Source: Paenibacillus protaetiae (GTDB lineage: Bacteria; Bacillota; Bacilli; Paenibacillales; Paenibacillaceae). Taken from it: 64,000 nucleotides of DNA. Below the pieces are notes generated by a model. The model was not told where the DNA came from. It made no database searches and saw only the letters and a program-made list of their open reading frames with translations. How positions within the stretch are numbered: the first letter of the stretch is position 1; each line of letters opens with the position of its first letter. The position numbers and the translations under genes were made by a program. The DNA is taken from assembly GCF_004135365.1 (NCBI RefSeq), contig NZ_CP035492.1:2526001-2590000 (forward strand). The letters run 5' to 3'. Positions 36,105 through 45,147 of this stretch are shown one piece after another.

Positions 36105-37631
36105 TTAACCGATTAGCGTCCAGACACCGGCTTGGCCCGGAATTTCACCTTTGGTCCACCATTTGGCTGCATAGGTATGTCCCTGGTAGATGACTTTGTC
36201 GCCGCCGTTGTATGCCTTGGAGCTGTTCCAGGCTTGAACGGCGCTGGAGGAGACAGGTGTCCAAACGTCGGATATATCCGGACGTTCGCCTTGCGTCCAC
36301 CAGCCGGCTTTATAGGCGATGCCGTTATATGTGACCGTGTCGCCTGCCAAATAAATACGGGTGCCATCCCACGTTCCTGTTGTTCCTGCGGGCGGTGCAG
36401 CCGCTTTTGTCGTTACCGTAAGCGGCGCGCTTGAATCGGAACGGTTCGCTGCCGCATCAAGCGCAATGACCGTATAGACATAAGATGTGGAGGCGCTTAG
36501 CCCGCTGTCCGAATAGCCGGTTGAAGCGGTGGATCCAATCAGTTTGCCGTCGCGGTAAACTTCGTATTTTTGGACACCGGCATGATCTGTGGAAGCCGTC
36601 CATTTAAGGCTTACAGCCGTTTCCGTCACATTGCTTGCGGTTAATCCGGCTGGTCGGGACGGTGCAGCCGTATCCGGAGCAGGAGCTGCTGCCGGCAAGG
36701 TGCTTGTCGTTACCGGCGCACTGGCCGCCGAACGATTGCCCTTACGGTCCACGGCGGTAATGGTATACGAATAAGTTGAACCTGCTTGCAAACCAGTATC
36801 GGTATAGCTCGTTCCGGTTGAAGTACCGACTACCTTGCCGTCCCGGCTTATTTCATAATTGTTAATGCCGGCCGAAGCCGTTGATGCTGCCCATGACATG
36901 GTTATGCTGTTCTCCGAATGGCCGGAGCACCAGACACTGGACGGAAAGTCCGGGAGCACGACAGGATCGGGTTCCGGGTCCGGCGTTGCCGTCCCGCCTT
37001 GCGTCAAATTCACATCAATCGCCTGGTAAAAGGCATTACCGGTGTCCCCAATCTCCCATACTCCCAAGATGATATAGTAGCCGGTGCGGTCTGTCGGCAC
37101 ATTGCAGGTATGGGTCACCGTCATCGCCGGCTTCACATTCCCGCCGTCTACCGTACAGAAAGGTTTTGTCTCCAGCTGGTCGCGGGTAAGCGGCTTATTC
37201 GGGTCCCAGCCCTTCTTTGTAATGTAATACTTCCACCCTTCCGTCGCATGATTAGCTGTGAACGTCCAAGTAAACGTATTAACGCCGCCTTGCAAATCGA
37301 CTTTCTTCCAGCGGTCAGCCGTTTGAGCATCCAATTCCGCGTATTTTCCCGCGCCGGCGATCTGTCCGTCAGCCGGTCCCGATTCCGGGAAATGGCCAAC
37401 GCCTTCTACGCTTTGCGGTTCATATTGGATCGCTCCGCAATTTTTATTCGCCCCTTGCTGGCACAGCAGCGTCCGGCTCGCCGGCGATGAAATGTAGCCG
37501 TGGGCCGAAGCCTTGCCGGCGAATACCAGCATACACGCTACCGCAGCTGCAATAAAACTTGCGGCGGCTGCCAGCTTGAGCAAGCGGCCGTAAGCTGGCA
37601 GCCCCCAAGCCGTTGATTGTGTCACATTCAT
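36105..37631 (-). CDS. Chitin-active lytic polysaccharide monooxygenase (AA10) with two FN3 and two CBM5/12 domains
   Basis: 508 residues, secreted. The Sec signal ends ASA before His44, the N-terminal His that forms the copper histidine brace in AA10 enzymes (mature start HGYISSPASR). AA10 runs to about 215, including KPFCTVDGG and CNVPTDRTGYYIILGVWEI. A Pro/Asp linker, two fibronectin III domains (about 228-315 and 325-410) and two chitin-binding CBM5/12 modules (WDGTRIYLAGDTVTYNG; WNSSKAYNGGDKVIYQG) follow. It oxidatively cleaves crystalline chitin or cellulose. GAGGAG lies 7 bases before the ATG. Confidence 0.92.
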   Translation of the reverse strand: MNVTQSTAWGLPAYGRLLKLAAAASFIAAAVACMLVFAGKASAHGYISSPASRTLLCQQGANKNCGAIQYEPQSVEGVGHFPESGPADGQIAGAGKYAELDAQTADRWKKVDLQGGVNTFTWTFTANHATEGWKYYITKKGWDPNKPLTRDQLETKPFCTVDGGNVKPAMTVTHTCNVPTDRTGYYIILGVWEIGDTGNAFYQAIDVNLTQGGTATPDPEPDPVVLPDFPSSVWCSGHSENSITMSWAASTASAGINNYEISRDGKVVGTSTGTSYTDTGLQAGSTYSYTITAVDRKGNRSAASAPVTTSTLPAAAPAPDTAAPSRPAGLTASNVTETAVSLKWTASTDHAGVQKYEVYRDGKLIGSTASTGYSDSGLSASTSYVYTVIALDAAANRSDSSAPLTVTTKAAAPPAGTTGTWDGTRIYLAGDTVTYNGIAYKAGWWTQGERPDISDVWTPVSSSAVQAWNSSKAYNGGDKVIYQGHTYAAKWWTKGEIPGQAGVWTLIG

Positions 37632-37979
37632 GTCGAAACTCCTCGCCTATTAAAATAAAATGGATGTTTCCAATGATAACCAACGGCAAGAGAGCCATCC
37701 AGATTCCAAAGGCCTGGTAGCTGCTGCTTGGCAGACCATAAGCAAAATCCTTGTATATGCGGCGGCCGGCAGGACAGAATTGCTGCGAGAGTCATAGCTC
37801 CAGGCCCGCATTCGATCAACAATCGTTATTATTGGAATAATTTGTATTTAAAATAAATGCTTAAAAATAGTTCCGACACCTCTATTGGCGGAAATTAGAT
37901 ACGCGGCGGTTCCTATCTTTTCTACTGAATTGGCTCTGTGGACCTGACCGGCCTCTTGTAAAAAATATGCGATATCTCC

Positions 37980-38244
37980 TCATATAAACAGCAAGAACCC
38001 CCCGGAATCATCATCCGAGGGGCTGCCATACAGCAACGCCCCGGACCTGAATCCCAGGGCAAACGAAACTTCGCTGCCGCAATCAATATCGGGGCCTTCT
38101 GCAGCTGCAGCGCAAGCCCTTGCTCCGACTCGGCCATGTCGGCCTGAAGCAATGTATTCAATTTGCCGCGCCGGCAAATGCGGTCTCAATCCTCTTCAGC
38201 AGGATCGCTTGGATTTCAGAAGAAAAAGCGGCGATAACTTTCAT
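37980..38244 (-). pseudogene. Possible degraded small ORF (DUF6809-like)
   Basis: The minus strand reads MKVIAAFSSEIQAILLKRIE then stops; neighbouring frames continue LQADMAESEQGLALQLQKAP and SEVSFALGFRSGALLYG. The GFRxGALL pattern resembles the end of DUF6809 proteins, but at least one frameshift is needed. Otherwise 37632-38268 holds nothing I can assign. Confidence 0.25.
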
Positions 38245-38268
38245 CTACTCTGGCGGCGGCTTCCTTCT

Positions 38269-39369
38269 TCATTCGATAACAAGCCTTTCAACCGGTTTGA
38301 AGCCTGTTGTTTTTACAAATTTCATGTTATGAGTAAAGTTTTGCATCGAATCGGAACAATCAATTGCATCAAAATGGAGCTTGTTCAATGTAGGCCGATC
38401 TATTTTCACCGAAAGAATGGTAACATGCTCCATGTGGCCCGTACTCGAATTGATCTGATGATCCATCGCATGTATATATACTTGTTCAAAAGGTAATATA
38501 GCGAACATATCCCGGGCAATGCGCAGCACGCAGCTGCAAACATAATCCTGATATAAATCAAAATAAGCTGTTTTTGTCATAGGCTTAACGGAGACTTTCC
38601 CCGTTTTTGTAAGGCTTTTTGTTTCTTTTGGAATCACATTTTCCGATCGGACATCAAAGTCCACTTCAAGCGTTGAAGCATTTTCGATAAAAAACTCAAA
38701 GCCGCTCCCAAAATCACTTAAATCATCCAGAGGCGACATTTCTTCAATTACTTTCAAAAATTCATCCGGGTTCCCTGCCGTAATTTGCATTGCCGTTGTG
38801 ATCATATTGTTCCAAGAAGCATAGTCTTCTTGATCTTCTAATGCGGCCTGGATCACTTTCTCATGAAGCTTCACCCGCTTCTTCTCATCGAGCTTAAACC
38901 AGCGCTGAAACATTGTTGGCTTAAACCTATCGAGTTCCCGCTGCGCCGCCCATTCTTTAGGCCCTTTGTCACCCGGCTGAAATGGCGGGGCGGTTTGCTT
39001 CAAATCTTCCCAGTCTATCGTCTGATCACATTCCTTATGAATCGATTTGATCATGTCCACCTGATTTTCAAACAGCTCTACTTCATACTGCGCCCGTTTG
39101 AAAGCTTCCAGCTTCTCATAATGCTTTTGCTGCCTCATTAACTCACTGCGCCGCTGATATGCCTGGCTCCTATAACTGCGGCCGGATCTGGAACTCACCG
39201 AATAGGACATGCCCGTTCCTGGAATGCCGATGGTAGCACGGCCGCCGGTCCGTGAATTGATGCTGTAACGAAGTCCCCTGCCGCCAAAGCTGACGCCCAT
39301 GCTTTTCGTCCCCATATTCAACCGCACGCCCGGTGCAATTTTGAAGCTTTTTCGAAAACGAAATCCCAT
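38269..39369 (-). CDS. DUF4236 domain protein
   Basis: 366 residues from the ATG at 39369 (MGFRFRKSFKIAPGVRLNMG) behind AAAGGAG. The N-terminal 50 residues are a DUF4236 module with repeated Ser/Gly strands (KSMGVSFGGRGLRYSINSRT). A charged helical region (about 65-160) and an alpha/beta region of unknown fold follow. No signal peptide. Function unknown. Confidence 0.78.
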   Translation of the reverse strand: MGFRFRKSFKIAPGVRLNMGTKSMGVSFGGRGLRYSINSRTGGRATIGIPGTGMSYSVSSRSGRSYRSQAYQRRSELMRQQKHYEKLEAFKRAQYEVELFENQVDMIKSIHKECDQTIDWEDLKQTAPPFQPGDKGPKEWAAQRELDRFKPTMFQRWFKLDEKKRVKLHEKVIQAALEDQEDYASWNNMITTAMQITAGNPDEFLKVIEEMSPLDDLSDFGSGFEFFIENASTLEVDFDVRSENVIPKETKSLTKTGKVSVKPMTKTAYFDLYQDYVCSCVLRIARDMFAILPFEQVYIHAMDHQINSSTGHMEHVTILSVKIDRPTLNKLHFDAIDCSDSMQNFTHNMKFVKTTGFKPVERLVIE

Positions 39370-39555
39370 CGCTATTCTCCTTTTCAGATTCAAGTAACTT
39401 TCTAGTTTATGGTTCTATTTTACTACGCGAACAAAAACAGGCAACAACCCTAATCAAAAAGACGGCGGCAGGGAACCGCCCTTTTGGCCGCGGCGCCAAG
39501 CTCTAGTGATCTCTTTGCCGTTAATCCTGCCCGAATAACCCGGCTCAAACTGGCC

Positions 39556-39600
39556 AAAAAAAAGGCTTTGCCCGCTCCTAATCGAGCGGGCAAAGCCTTT
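39556..39600 (-). terminator. Terminator of the peptidoglycan-sugar operon
   Basis: Perfect 16-base arms (39561-39576 and 39585-39600) with an eight-base loop; on the minus strand it ends in eight or nine T. It marks the end of the salvage operon, 60 bases after its last gene. Confidence 0.92.
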
Positions 39601-39659
39601 GGCGTGAACAGCGCCGTTTCCAAAATTTCGTCGTACGAAGCGGCAGAAGCGATAGAAGC

Positions 39660-40583
39660 TTACTCCGCCTCCAAACGCCGAAGCGCCATCATTGCCGCTC
39701 CGCAGGAAGCATCCTGTTTAGCCATCACGCACTGCAAATCCGGGTATTGCTGCCGGAGCAGCTCCAGCAAACGCTCTCTTACGGCGGCGTGATGGACCAA
39801 AATGCCTCCTGCCAGCGCAAGCTGGCCGCTTTGCAGCGACAAGCGCTTAGCAACAGGAACAACCAGTTCAAACAATGCCGCCGCGCTGCGTTCCGCAATA
39901 GCGATGGCTGCCGCGTCCCCTTCTTCGCACAACTGTATCAGCAGCGGCGCAAGGGCGGCGATTTGCCTTTTGTCCGTTTGCGGATTGTACACGAAGCCGA
40001 TCAGCTCGCGAACGTTTGCCGTCTGCAACCCAAGCTTGCGGTATACGCGCGGCGCAATCGCCTCATTCGCCAGCCTGCCGTCGGCGGCCTTCAGCACAGC
40101 CGCGATCAGCTCGCGGCCGATGCTGTAGCCGCTGCCTTCGTCGTCTATGAGGTAACCTCCGCCCCCGGACCGGTGCACAGCGCCTTCCCGGTTTCGCCCG
40201 TAACAGATCGAACCGGTGCCGGCAATCAGGATCATGCCCGCTTCCCCGTCCAGCGCGCCGGCTAAAGCCGTCTCCTGATCGCCGGTAATCGTCAAGCCTC
40301 CGGCATAACCGGCTTCCCGAACCATCGCGGTCAGCTTGACCGCCACCGACGGATTACTGACGCCTGCGGCTCCGATGCACAGCTGGACGCAGCGCTCAAG
40401 CCCGCCGCATATTTCGCCCATTGCCGCCAGCATTTCGCGGATGCTGCCCCGCACCTCCGCTTCCCCGCGGCCGTTCAGGTTAATCGCTCCGGAAGCAAAA
40501 GCGTGCACAACCGTACCCGATTCGTCCATGATTGCGACGGCGGTTTTCGTGCCGCCGCCGTCCCAGCCGGCTACATACTTCAC
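39660..40583 (-). CDS. murK: N-acetylglucosamine/N-acetylmuramic acid kinase (BadF/BadG family)
   Basis: 307 residues of the ASKHA fold: phosphate-1 motif GWDGGGTKTAVAIMD, adenosine region LIAGTGSICYGRN, and GGGGYLIDDEGSGYSIGREL typical of GlcNAc kinases. Starts at a GTG. In Clostridium acetobutylicum a kinase of this kind (MurK) phosphorylates both MurNAc and GlcNAc; the neighbouring murQ, namZ and nagZ genes favour the same role. It is the last gene of the operon. The symbol is assigned from context and could equally be nagK. Confidence 0.8.
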   Translation of the reverse strand: MKYVAGWDGGGTKTAVAIMDESGTVVHAFASGAINLNGRGEAEVRGSIREMLAAMGEICGGLERCVQLCIGAAGVSNPSVAVKLTAMVREAGYAGGLTITGDQETALAGALDGEAGMILIAGTGSICYGRNREGAVHRSGGGGYLIDDEGSGYSIGRELIAAVLKAADGRLANEAIAPRVYRKLGLQTANVRELIGFVYNPQTDKRQIAALAPLLIQLCEEGDAAAIAIAERSAAALFELVVPVAKRLSLQSGQLALAGGILVHHAAVRERLLELLRQQYPDLQCVMAKQDASCGAAMMALRRLEAE

Positions 40584-40606
40584 GAAACATCACGCTCCAG
40601 CTTTTT

Positions 40607-42166
40607 TTAACCTTGCAAACGCAAGGCCAGTTTCCCCGACGGGACGAATGTCCCGCTTAATACGCCGGTCAGCGACTCCAGCGTCAGCGCCGTGTAGTCA
40701 AACGCTGCAATGCCGCTGTAATCGCCTTCCAGCAGCTCCAGATCGTACGGCTTGCCAAGTGCGACGGCCGTCACGCGCCGGCCGGAAGCAATCAGCCTGC
40801 GCGCCAGCTCCAGCTGGCCGGGATGGTTTTGCGCGTTATACAAGCCGATAACGGCATGCGCAAAGCTGCTTGCCGCCTCCAGCGCCTGCCCGATCTCCGC
40901 TTCGTCCGGGTCGATGCCGGTTATCCGGTAAGCCGCCGAAAAGGCTTCGCCCATCGCTTTCGGAAAGCACAACCCTTGCTGCATTTCGTTAGCCGCCCGG
41001 TCCGGCCGGAACGGGTAGCAGCCGAGAAACACGGTGTCTGGCGCTGGCGCGGCAACCGGCAGCAGGCTGCCCTTGACGAGGCAAATGCTGTCGAGACTGA
41101 TGCCCTGCGCCGCCCGGCGGTGAGCCTCGCTCCCCGCAGCCGATACGTCCGCCGACAGGTCTGCTTTGTATTTCCGCTTGTAATGCAGCACCTTCTCCAC
41201 CGCTTCGTCCACGATGGCTTCCGGCAGCCCGCCGCTGAGGACCGCCTGCTCGATCCGTTCCGCGGCCGCCCGCACAAGCGACGGCGTATGGCTGACAAAC
41301 ACGAGATGGACGCCGGCTTTCAGCGCGCCAACCGCTCCCTCCGCCGTGCCGTAATACGTCTGGATCGCCTCCATCTCCAGGCAGTCGGACACAATCAATC
41401 CTTGGTAACCCAATCGGCCTTTCAATAGATCGGTCATAATCGTCCGGCTCATCGTCGCCGGAACCCGCTCCGCTTCCAACTCCGGGAACAAAATATGCGC
41501 GCTCATGATGCTTTCCGCTCCCTCTTCGATTGCCCGTATAAACGGCCGCAGCTCCAGCTCCGCCAGTTTCTCCAGCGTTTTGTGAATGATAGGCAGCCCC
41601 AGATGGGAGTCCACCTCCGTATCGCCATGCCCGGGAAAATGCTTCAAACATGACATTACGCCTTCGTCCTGCAGCCCTTTCATCATAAGAAGGCCATACG
41701 TCTCGACCGTCTCCGCCGTATCCCCGTACGAACGCACGTTGATTACCGGATTGTGCTTGTTATTGTTAATGTCCAGTACAGGCGCCAGATTGAAATTAAT
41801 GCCCAGCGCCCGAAGCTCGCGCGCGGTCAGCCTGCCTGCGGCGTAGGCGTTCTCCGGACGGCCGCTCGAAGCAATCGCCAGCGCGCCCGGCACGTTCGCG
41901 GCGTCCGCCGGAAGCCGCGTTACCCGGCCGCCCTCCTGATCAATGGAGATAAAGGCCGGCAGGCCGGTCCGGTCCTCGATCAGCCGGTGAAGATCGCTGC
42001 ACAGCCGCTTCAGCTGCGGGATATTTTCCGCGTTGTAGCTAAACAGGATGACATTCCCGATTTTATAATCCTCAACGAGCCGTTTAAATTCTTCGGATAT
42101 TTCCGCCCCGGGAAATCCCGTTACGATCAGCTGGCCGATCTTCTCGCGCAGCGTCAGCTTGTTCAT
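40607..42166 (-). CDS. nagZ: Beta-N-acetylhexosaminidase, GH3, cytoplasmic
   Basis: 519 residues from ATG 42166 (a GTG four codons earlier is alternative). The GH3 NagZ motif KHFPGHGDTEVDSHLGLP carries the catalytic Asp-His pair, and LIVSDCLEMEAI holds the nucleophile Asp. It has the two-domain length of Bacillus subtilis NagZ (YbbD). Unlike that secreted enzyme, it starts MNKLTLREKIGQLIVTGF with no signal peptide, so it should act inside the cell, releasing GlcNAc from GlcNAc-MurNAc fragments. It overlaps or abuts the end of namZ. Confidence 0.88.
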   Translation of the reverse strand: MNKLTLREKIGQLIVTGFPGAEISEEFKRLVEDYKIGNVILFSYNAENIPQLKRLCSDLHRLIEDRTGLPAFISIDQEGGRVTRLPADAANVPGALAIASSGRPENAYAAGRLTARELRALGINFNLAPVLDINNNKHNPVINVRSYGDTAETVETYGLLMMKGLQDEGVMSCLKHFPGHGDTEVDSHLGLPIIHKTLEKLAELELRPFIRAIEEGAESIMSAHILFPELEAERVPATMSRTIMTDLLKGRLGYQGLIVSDCLEMEAIQTYYGTAEGAVGALKAGVHLVFVSHTPSLVRAAAERIEQAVLSGGLPEAIVDEAVEKVLHYKRKYKADLSADVSAAGSEAHRRAAQGISLDSICLVKGSLLPVAAPAPDTVFLGCYPFRPDRAANEMQQGLCFPKAMGEAFSAAYRITGIDPDEAEIGQALEAASSFAHAVIGLYNAQNHPGQLELARRLIASGRRVTAVALGKPYDLELLEGDYSGIAAFDYTALTLESLTGVLSGTFVPSGKLALRLQG

Positions 42167-42174
42167 GGTGGCTA

Positions 42175-43320
42175 TCACTCCTCGTACAAATGGTACTCCC
42201 GCTTCTGCTCCGCAAACGCCCGGCTTTCCGCCTCATACCGTTCCAACAGCTCCGCCGGACGAATGGATTCGTCGCGGTACAAGCTGTCCCCGCCAAGCAA
42301 ATCGATAAACGGACGCGAGCCCTCGCGGATCGGCGGCAGGAACGAAAACGCCTCATACCGCTCTTTCACCGCATACAAAAGCTTCACGCCCGTCTCGAGC
42401 GGGCGAACGGCCCGCCAGTCCGTCACATGCAGCTGCACCCCGCCGCATTGCTGTCCCTCATGCTTCGAGGCTGCCGGCTTGAAATAAGCCGGGCGAAACC
42501 AGACGCCGGGCAGCCGCATCGCGTTCATCTCGTCCGTCAGCCTCTCGGCATCCATATATGGCGCACCGATCATCTCGAACGGAAAGGCAGTTCCCCGTCC
42601 CTCCGACAGATTGGTTCCTTCGAACAGGCAAGTGCCCGAATAGAGCAGCGCTGTCTCGAACCGCGGAATGCCAAGCGAAGGATGAATCCACATCGCACCC
42701 GTATCCGGGAACAACATGCCCCGCTTCCACCCGCCGCAGCGGACGACATGCAAATCGGCTTTCCAGCCCATTTGATCGTTCGCCATAACTGCAAGCTCGC
42801 CCGCAGTCAGTCCGTAGCGCACCGGCAGCGGGTAATGCCCGACGAAAGAGCTGAACTCCGGCTTCAGCACATTGCCCTCTACCGTAACGCCGCCCAGCGG
42901 ATTTTGCCGGTCCAGCACAACGAACATTTTGCCGGCTTTCGCACAGTCTTCCAAAGCAAGCAGCATCGTCGATATAAACGTATAATAACGAACGCCCACA
43001 TCTTGAATGTCGTACACGACCGTATCGACAGCGTCCAGCATGTCCGGCGTCAACCGCTTCGATTCTTTGCGGTACAAGCTGTATACCGGCACCCCGGTTG
43101 CCGGATCCGTGTAGGTATCTACCATGCCGCCTGCCGGGATGTCGCCGCGCACGCCATGCTCGGGCGAAAAAAGCGCCGCCAAATGATAGTTCTCGTGCAA
43201 AATTCGGATCGTCGTCTTCATTTCGGCGTTCAGGCCCGTCGGTGAAGTAATCAAGCCCAGCCGTTTACCTTTGAACAGCTTCCCTTCGCTTGCAATTCTG
43301 TCGATTCCGTTCCGGATCAT
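42175..43320 (-). CDS. namZ: Exo-beta-N-acetylmuramidase, GH171 (DUF1343)
   Basis: 381 residues matching DUF1343/YbbC: GKRLGLITSPTGLN, FSPEHGVRGDIPAG, VYDIQDVGVRYYTFISTM, VLDRQNPLGG, and EGTNLSEGRGTAFPFE. The B. subtilis homologue NamZ removes terminal MurNAc from glycan fragments and is exported. This copy has no signal peptide and is expected to be cytoplasmic. AAAGGAG lies 8 bases before the ATG. It is flanked by nagZ and a PIG-L-family gene in the salvage operon. Confidence 0.88.
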   Translation of the reverse strand: MIRNGIDRIASEGKLFKGKRLGLITSPTGLNAEMKTTIRILHENYHLAALFSPEHGVRGDIPAGGMVDTYTDPATGVPVYSLYRKESKRLTPDMLDAVDTVVYDIQDVGVRYYTFISTMLLALEDCAKAGKMFVVLDRQNPLGGVTVEGNVLKPEFSSFVGHYPLPVRYGLTAGELAVMANDQMGWKADLHVVRCGGWKRGMLFPDTGAMWIHPSLGIPRFETALLYSGTCLFEGTNLSEGRGTAFPFEMIGAPYMDAERLTDEMNAMRLPGVWFRPAYFKPAASKHEGQQCGGVQLHVTDWRAVRPLETGVKLLYAVKERYEAFSFLPPIREGSRPFIDLLGGDSLYRDESIRPAELLERYEAESRAFAEQKREYHLYEE

Positions 43321-43333
43321 GCCGCACGCTCCT

Positions 43334-44038
43334 TTACAGTTCGGACTGCCGCACGCGCATCGTTTCCGGCGGGATCATAAACGTCTCCGCATACAGCTTG
43401 CGGGCTTCGATGCCGCGTACGCGCGCCAGATGCTTGTAGTACTCGAGGTAAGGGAACGATCGGCTCCCCGTTACGAACCAATGCCGCGAAACGGCCTTCT
43501 CCCACAGCTCGAAAGCAGCCTGGTCGAAGTCGATATACAGGTATGGCTTGTAATCGACCGCATCCTCCCAGTTTTCCGCATAATACAGCTTTGCCGCAAA
43601 ATGAGCCGGCAGCTCCCGCTTCAGCGGAGCCAGCGCCGCGTAATACCGGGCATCGTTCACGATCAGATGCGTCGTGTTATGGTCTTTATGCATGCTGCTT
43701 TTAAAATGGGTAATGATGACGTTTGGCTTCACCGCGCGAATGACGTCGCATACCTGCAGCCGGTTTTCCTCGTTATCCTGCAGCTCTCCGTCGGGCGTAT
43801 CCAGCACGATCGCTTCGCCGCCGAGCAGCCCGGCAAACTCCTTTGCCTCGCGCACCTTCTGCTCCCGGTATTCGCCAACCTCGCGTCCGGCCGGCACGCC
43901 GCGCTCGCCTGCAGTTAACGCCAGCGTGACGATGCGGTCTCCCTTCAGCGAATGGCTGGCCAGCACGCCGCCCGCCGTCAGCTCCATATCGCCGACATGG
44001 CCGCCGATGGCGAGGATCGTTAACTTCTGTTCATTCAT
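43334..44038 (-). CDS. PIG-L-family (GlcNAc deacetylase-like) protein with altered motif
   Basis: 234 residues from ATG 44038 (MNEQKLTILAIGGHVGDMEL) behind AAAGGAG; the start overlaps the preceding stop by 8 bases. The PIG-L/LmbE fold is clear, with DGELQDNEENRLQVCDVIRA and the third metal ligand region HKDHNTTH. The usual AHPDDxE reads GHVGDME: the first Asp of the pair, the presumed general base in BshB-like enzymes, is Gly, while the second (metal ligand) remains. Activity may be changed or lost. In this operon a role on N-acetyl sugars is likely. Confidence 0.82.
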   Translation of the reverse strand: MNEQKLTILAIGGHVGDMELTAGGVLASHSLKGDRIVTLALTAGERGVPAGREVGEYREQKVREAKEFAGLLGGEAIVLDTPDGELQDNEENRLQVCDVIRAVKPNVIITHFKSSMHKDHNTTHLIVNDARYYAALAPLKRELPAHFAAKLYYAENWEDAVDYKPYLYIDFDQAAFELWEKAVSRHWFVTGSRSFPYLEYYKHLARVRGIEARKLYAETFMIPPETMRVRQSEL

Positions 44039-45005
44039 AGGTAAGCTCCTTTCGCATAACCGCAAAATGTTTGACTGTCCGGAAGCCTGCCTTCTCGTAA
44101 ATGCGCGCCGCCGGATTGCTTTCGCCCGTGTAGAGCGACATATACGGCGTTCCGATGCTGCGGAAAGCTTCGCACAGCTTGAAAAACAGCAGCGTCCCGA
44201 GGCCATGCCCCTCATGATCCGGGTGCACGCCGATCCCGGCAAAATACCCCCGTCCGCTTGGCTGGCGTATGACGGGACCTGCAAAACCAACCGCCTTCCC
44301 GTCTTTCGCAGCAAAAACGACCGGCGTACCGTCCGCCTCGCTTTGCATGATCTCCTTCATCCATAGCGGATTGCCCAGCGCCGCCAGCATCTCCTGCACG
44401 TTTTCCAGCTCCCCGTGGGCGAACACGCCCGTCCGGTACCCTTTCACAGCAGCAGCCCGCTCCTTCGCGCGAACGTCCTCCGGAACGGCAAAACCAGCCA
44501 AGTCCAGGTACATCGCCTGTTCCTTGGCCCGTTCAATGTAGCCGCGCCCGAGCAAAGCTTGATGCAGCAAGCTGCCAGCCGGGACGCCCGGCGCATTGTT
44601 ATGCTCATGGCGCGGAGTGCCGGGGATGAGCCATGCGAGCTGCATCGGATTAAAAAAAAGCACCTCCGCCTGCGTTTTGCCCAGCTCGGCAAACCGGCGC
44701 TCCAGCGCCTCGAGCAGCACTTCGTAGTTAGCGGCGGCCTGATGTTCTTCGCTTAGCACTACGCAGGTGATATACCCGGCTTTATCTCCAAGGGGCAGAT
44801 CGCTGCCCGTACAGCCGCATGCAAAACCGGCGGCTGTCCCTTCCTCCAGCAGCACAAACGCCGTGCCGGGATCAAAATACGGATGCGCCGTAAATGCCAT
44901 CCGAAAGCCTTCCGCGTCCAGCTCCTTGTAGCCGTCACGGACCGCTTCGGCATTCCATAACGCTATAACCTCTTCCGCGTATCGGTCATCCCATGCTGCA
45001 AGCAT
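44031..45005 (-). CDS. GNAT acetyltransferase with two GNAT domains
   Basis: 324 residues from ATG 45005 (MLAAWDDRYAEEVIALWN), which has GGGAGG 8 bases upstream; longer forms include the tandem-repeat DNA upstream and are unlikely. The C-terminal GNAT domain is clear (GRGYFAGIGVHPDHEGHG, NPAARIYEKAGFRTV); the N-terminal half is a degenerate GNAT fold (GFACGCTG, ITCVVLSEEHQAA). Located between anmK and the PIG-L-family gene, it may acetylate an amino sugar after deacetylation or uptake (inference). Confidence 0.8.
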   Translation of the reverse strand: MLAAWDDRYAEEVIALWNAEAVRDGYKELDAEGFRMAFTAHPYFDPGTAFVLLEEGTAAGFACGCTGSDLPLGDKAGYITCVVLSEEHQAAANYEVLLEALERRFAELGKTQAEVLFFNPMQLAWLIPGTPRHEHNNAPGVPAGSLLHQALLGRGYIERAKEQAMYLDLAGFAVPEDVRAKERAAAVKGYRTGVFAHGELENVQEMLAALGNPLWMKEIMQSEADGTPVVFAAKDGKAVGFAGPVIRQPSGRGYFAGIGVHPDHEGHGLGTLLFFKLCEAFRSIGTPYMSLYTGESNPAARIYEKAGFRTVKHFAVMRKELTYE

Positions 45006-45083
45006 CTCTCTCCCGCCTCCCCGTAGTATCCGCTCCCGCATGCTTCGCATTTTCAGCGTGCGCGAGGCAGCTTGCGCATTGCT

Positions 45084-45129
45084 CCGCTGCACGTGCATTG
45101 CACCGCTGCACGTGCATTGCACCGCTGCA
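45084..45129. repeat. 19-base tandem repeat, 2.4 copies
   Basis: CCGCTGCACGTGCATTGCA at 45084-45102 and 45103-45121, then the first eight bases again. It lies in the short gap between anmK and the GNAT gene. Confidence 0.8.
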
Positions 45130-45147
45130 TGCGCGAGCTGCCGCCGT

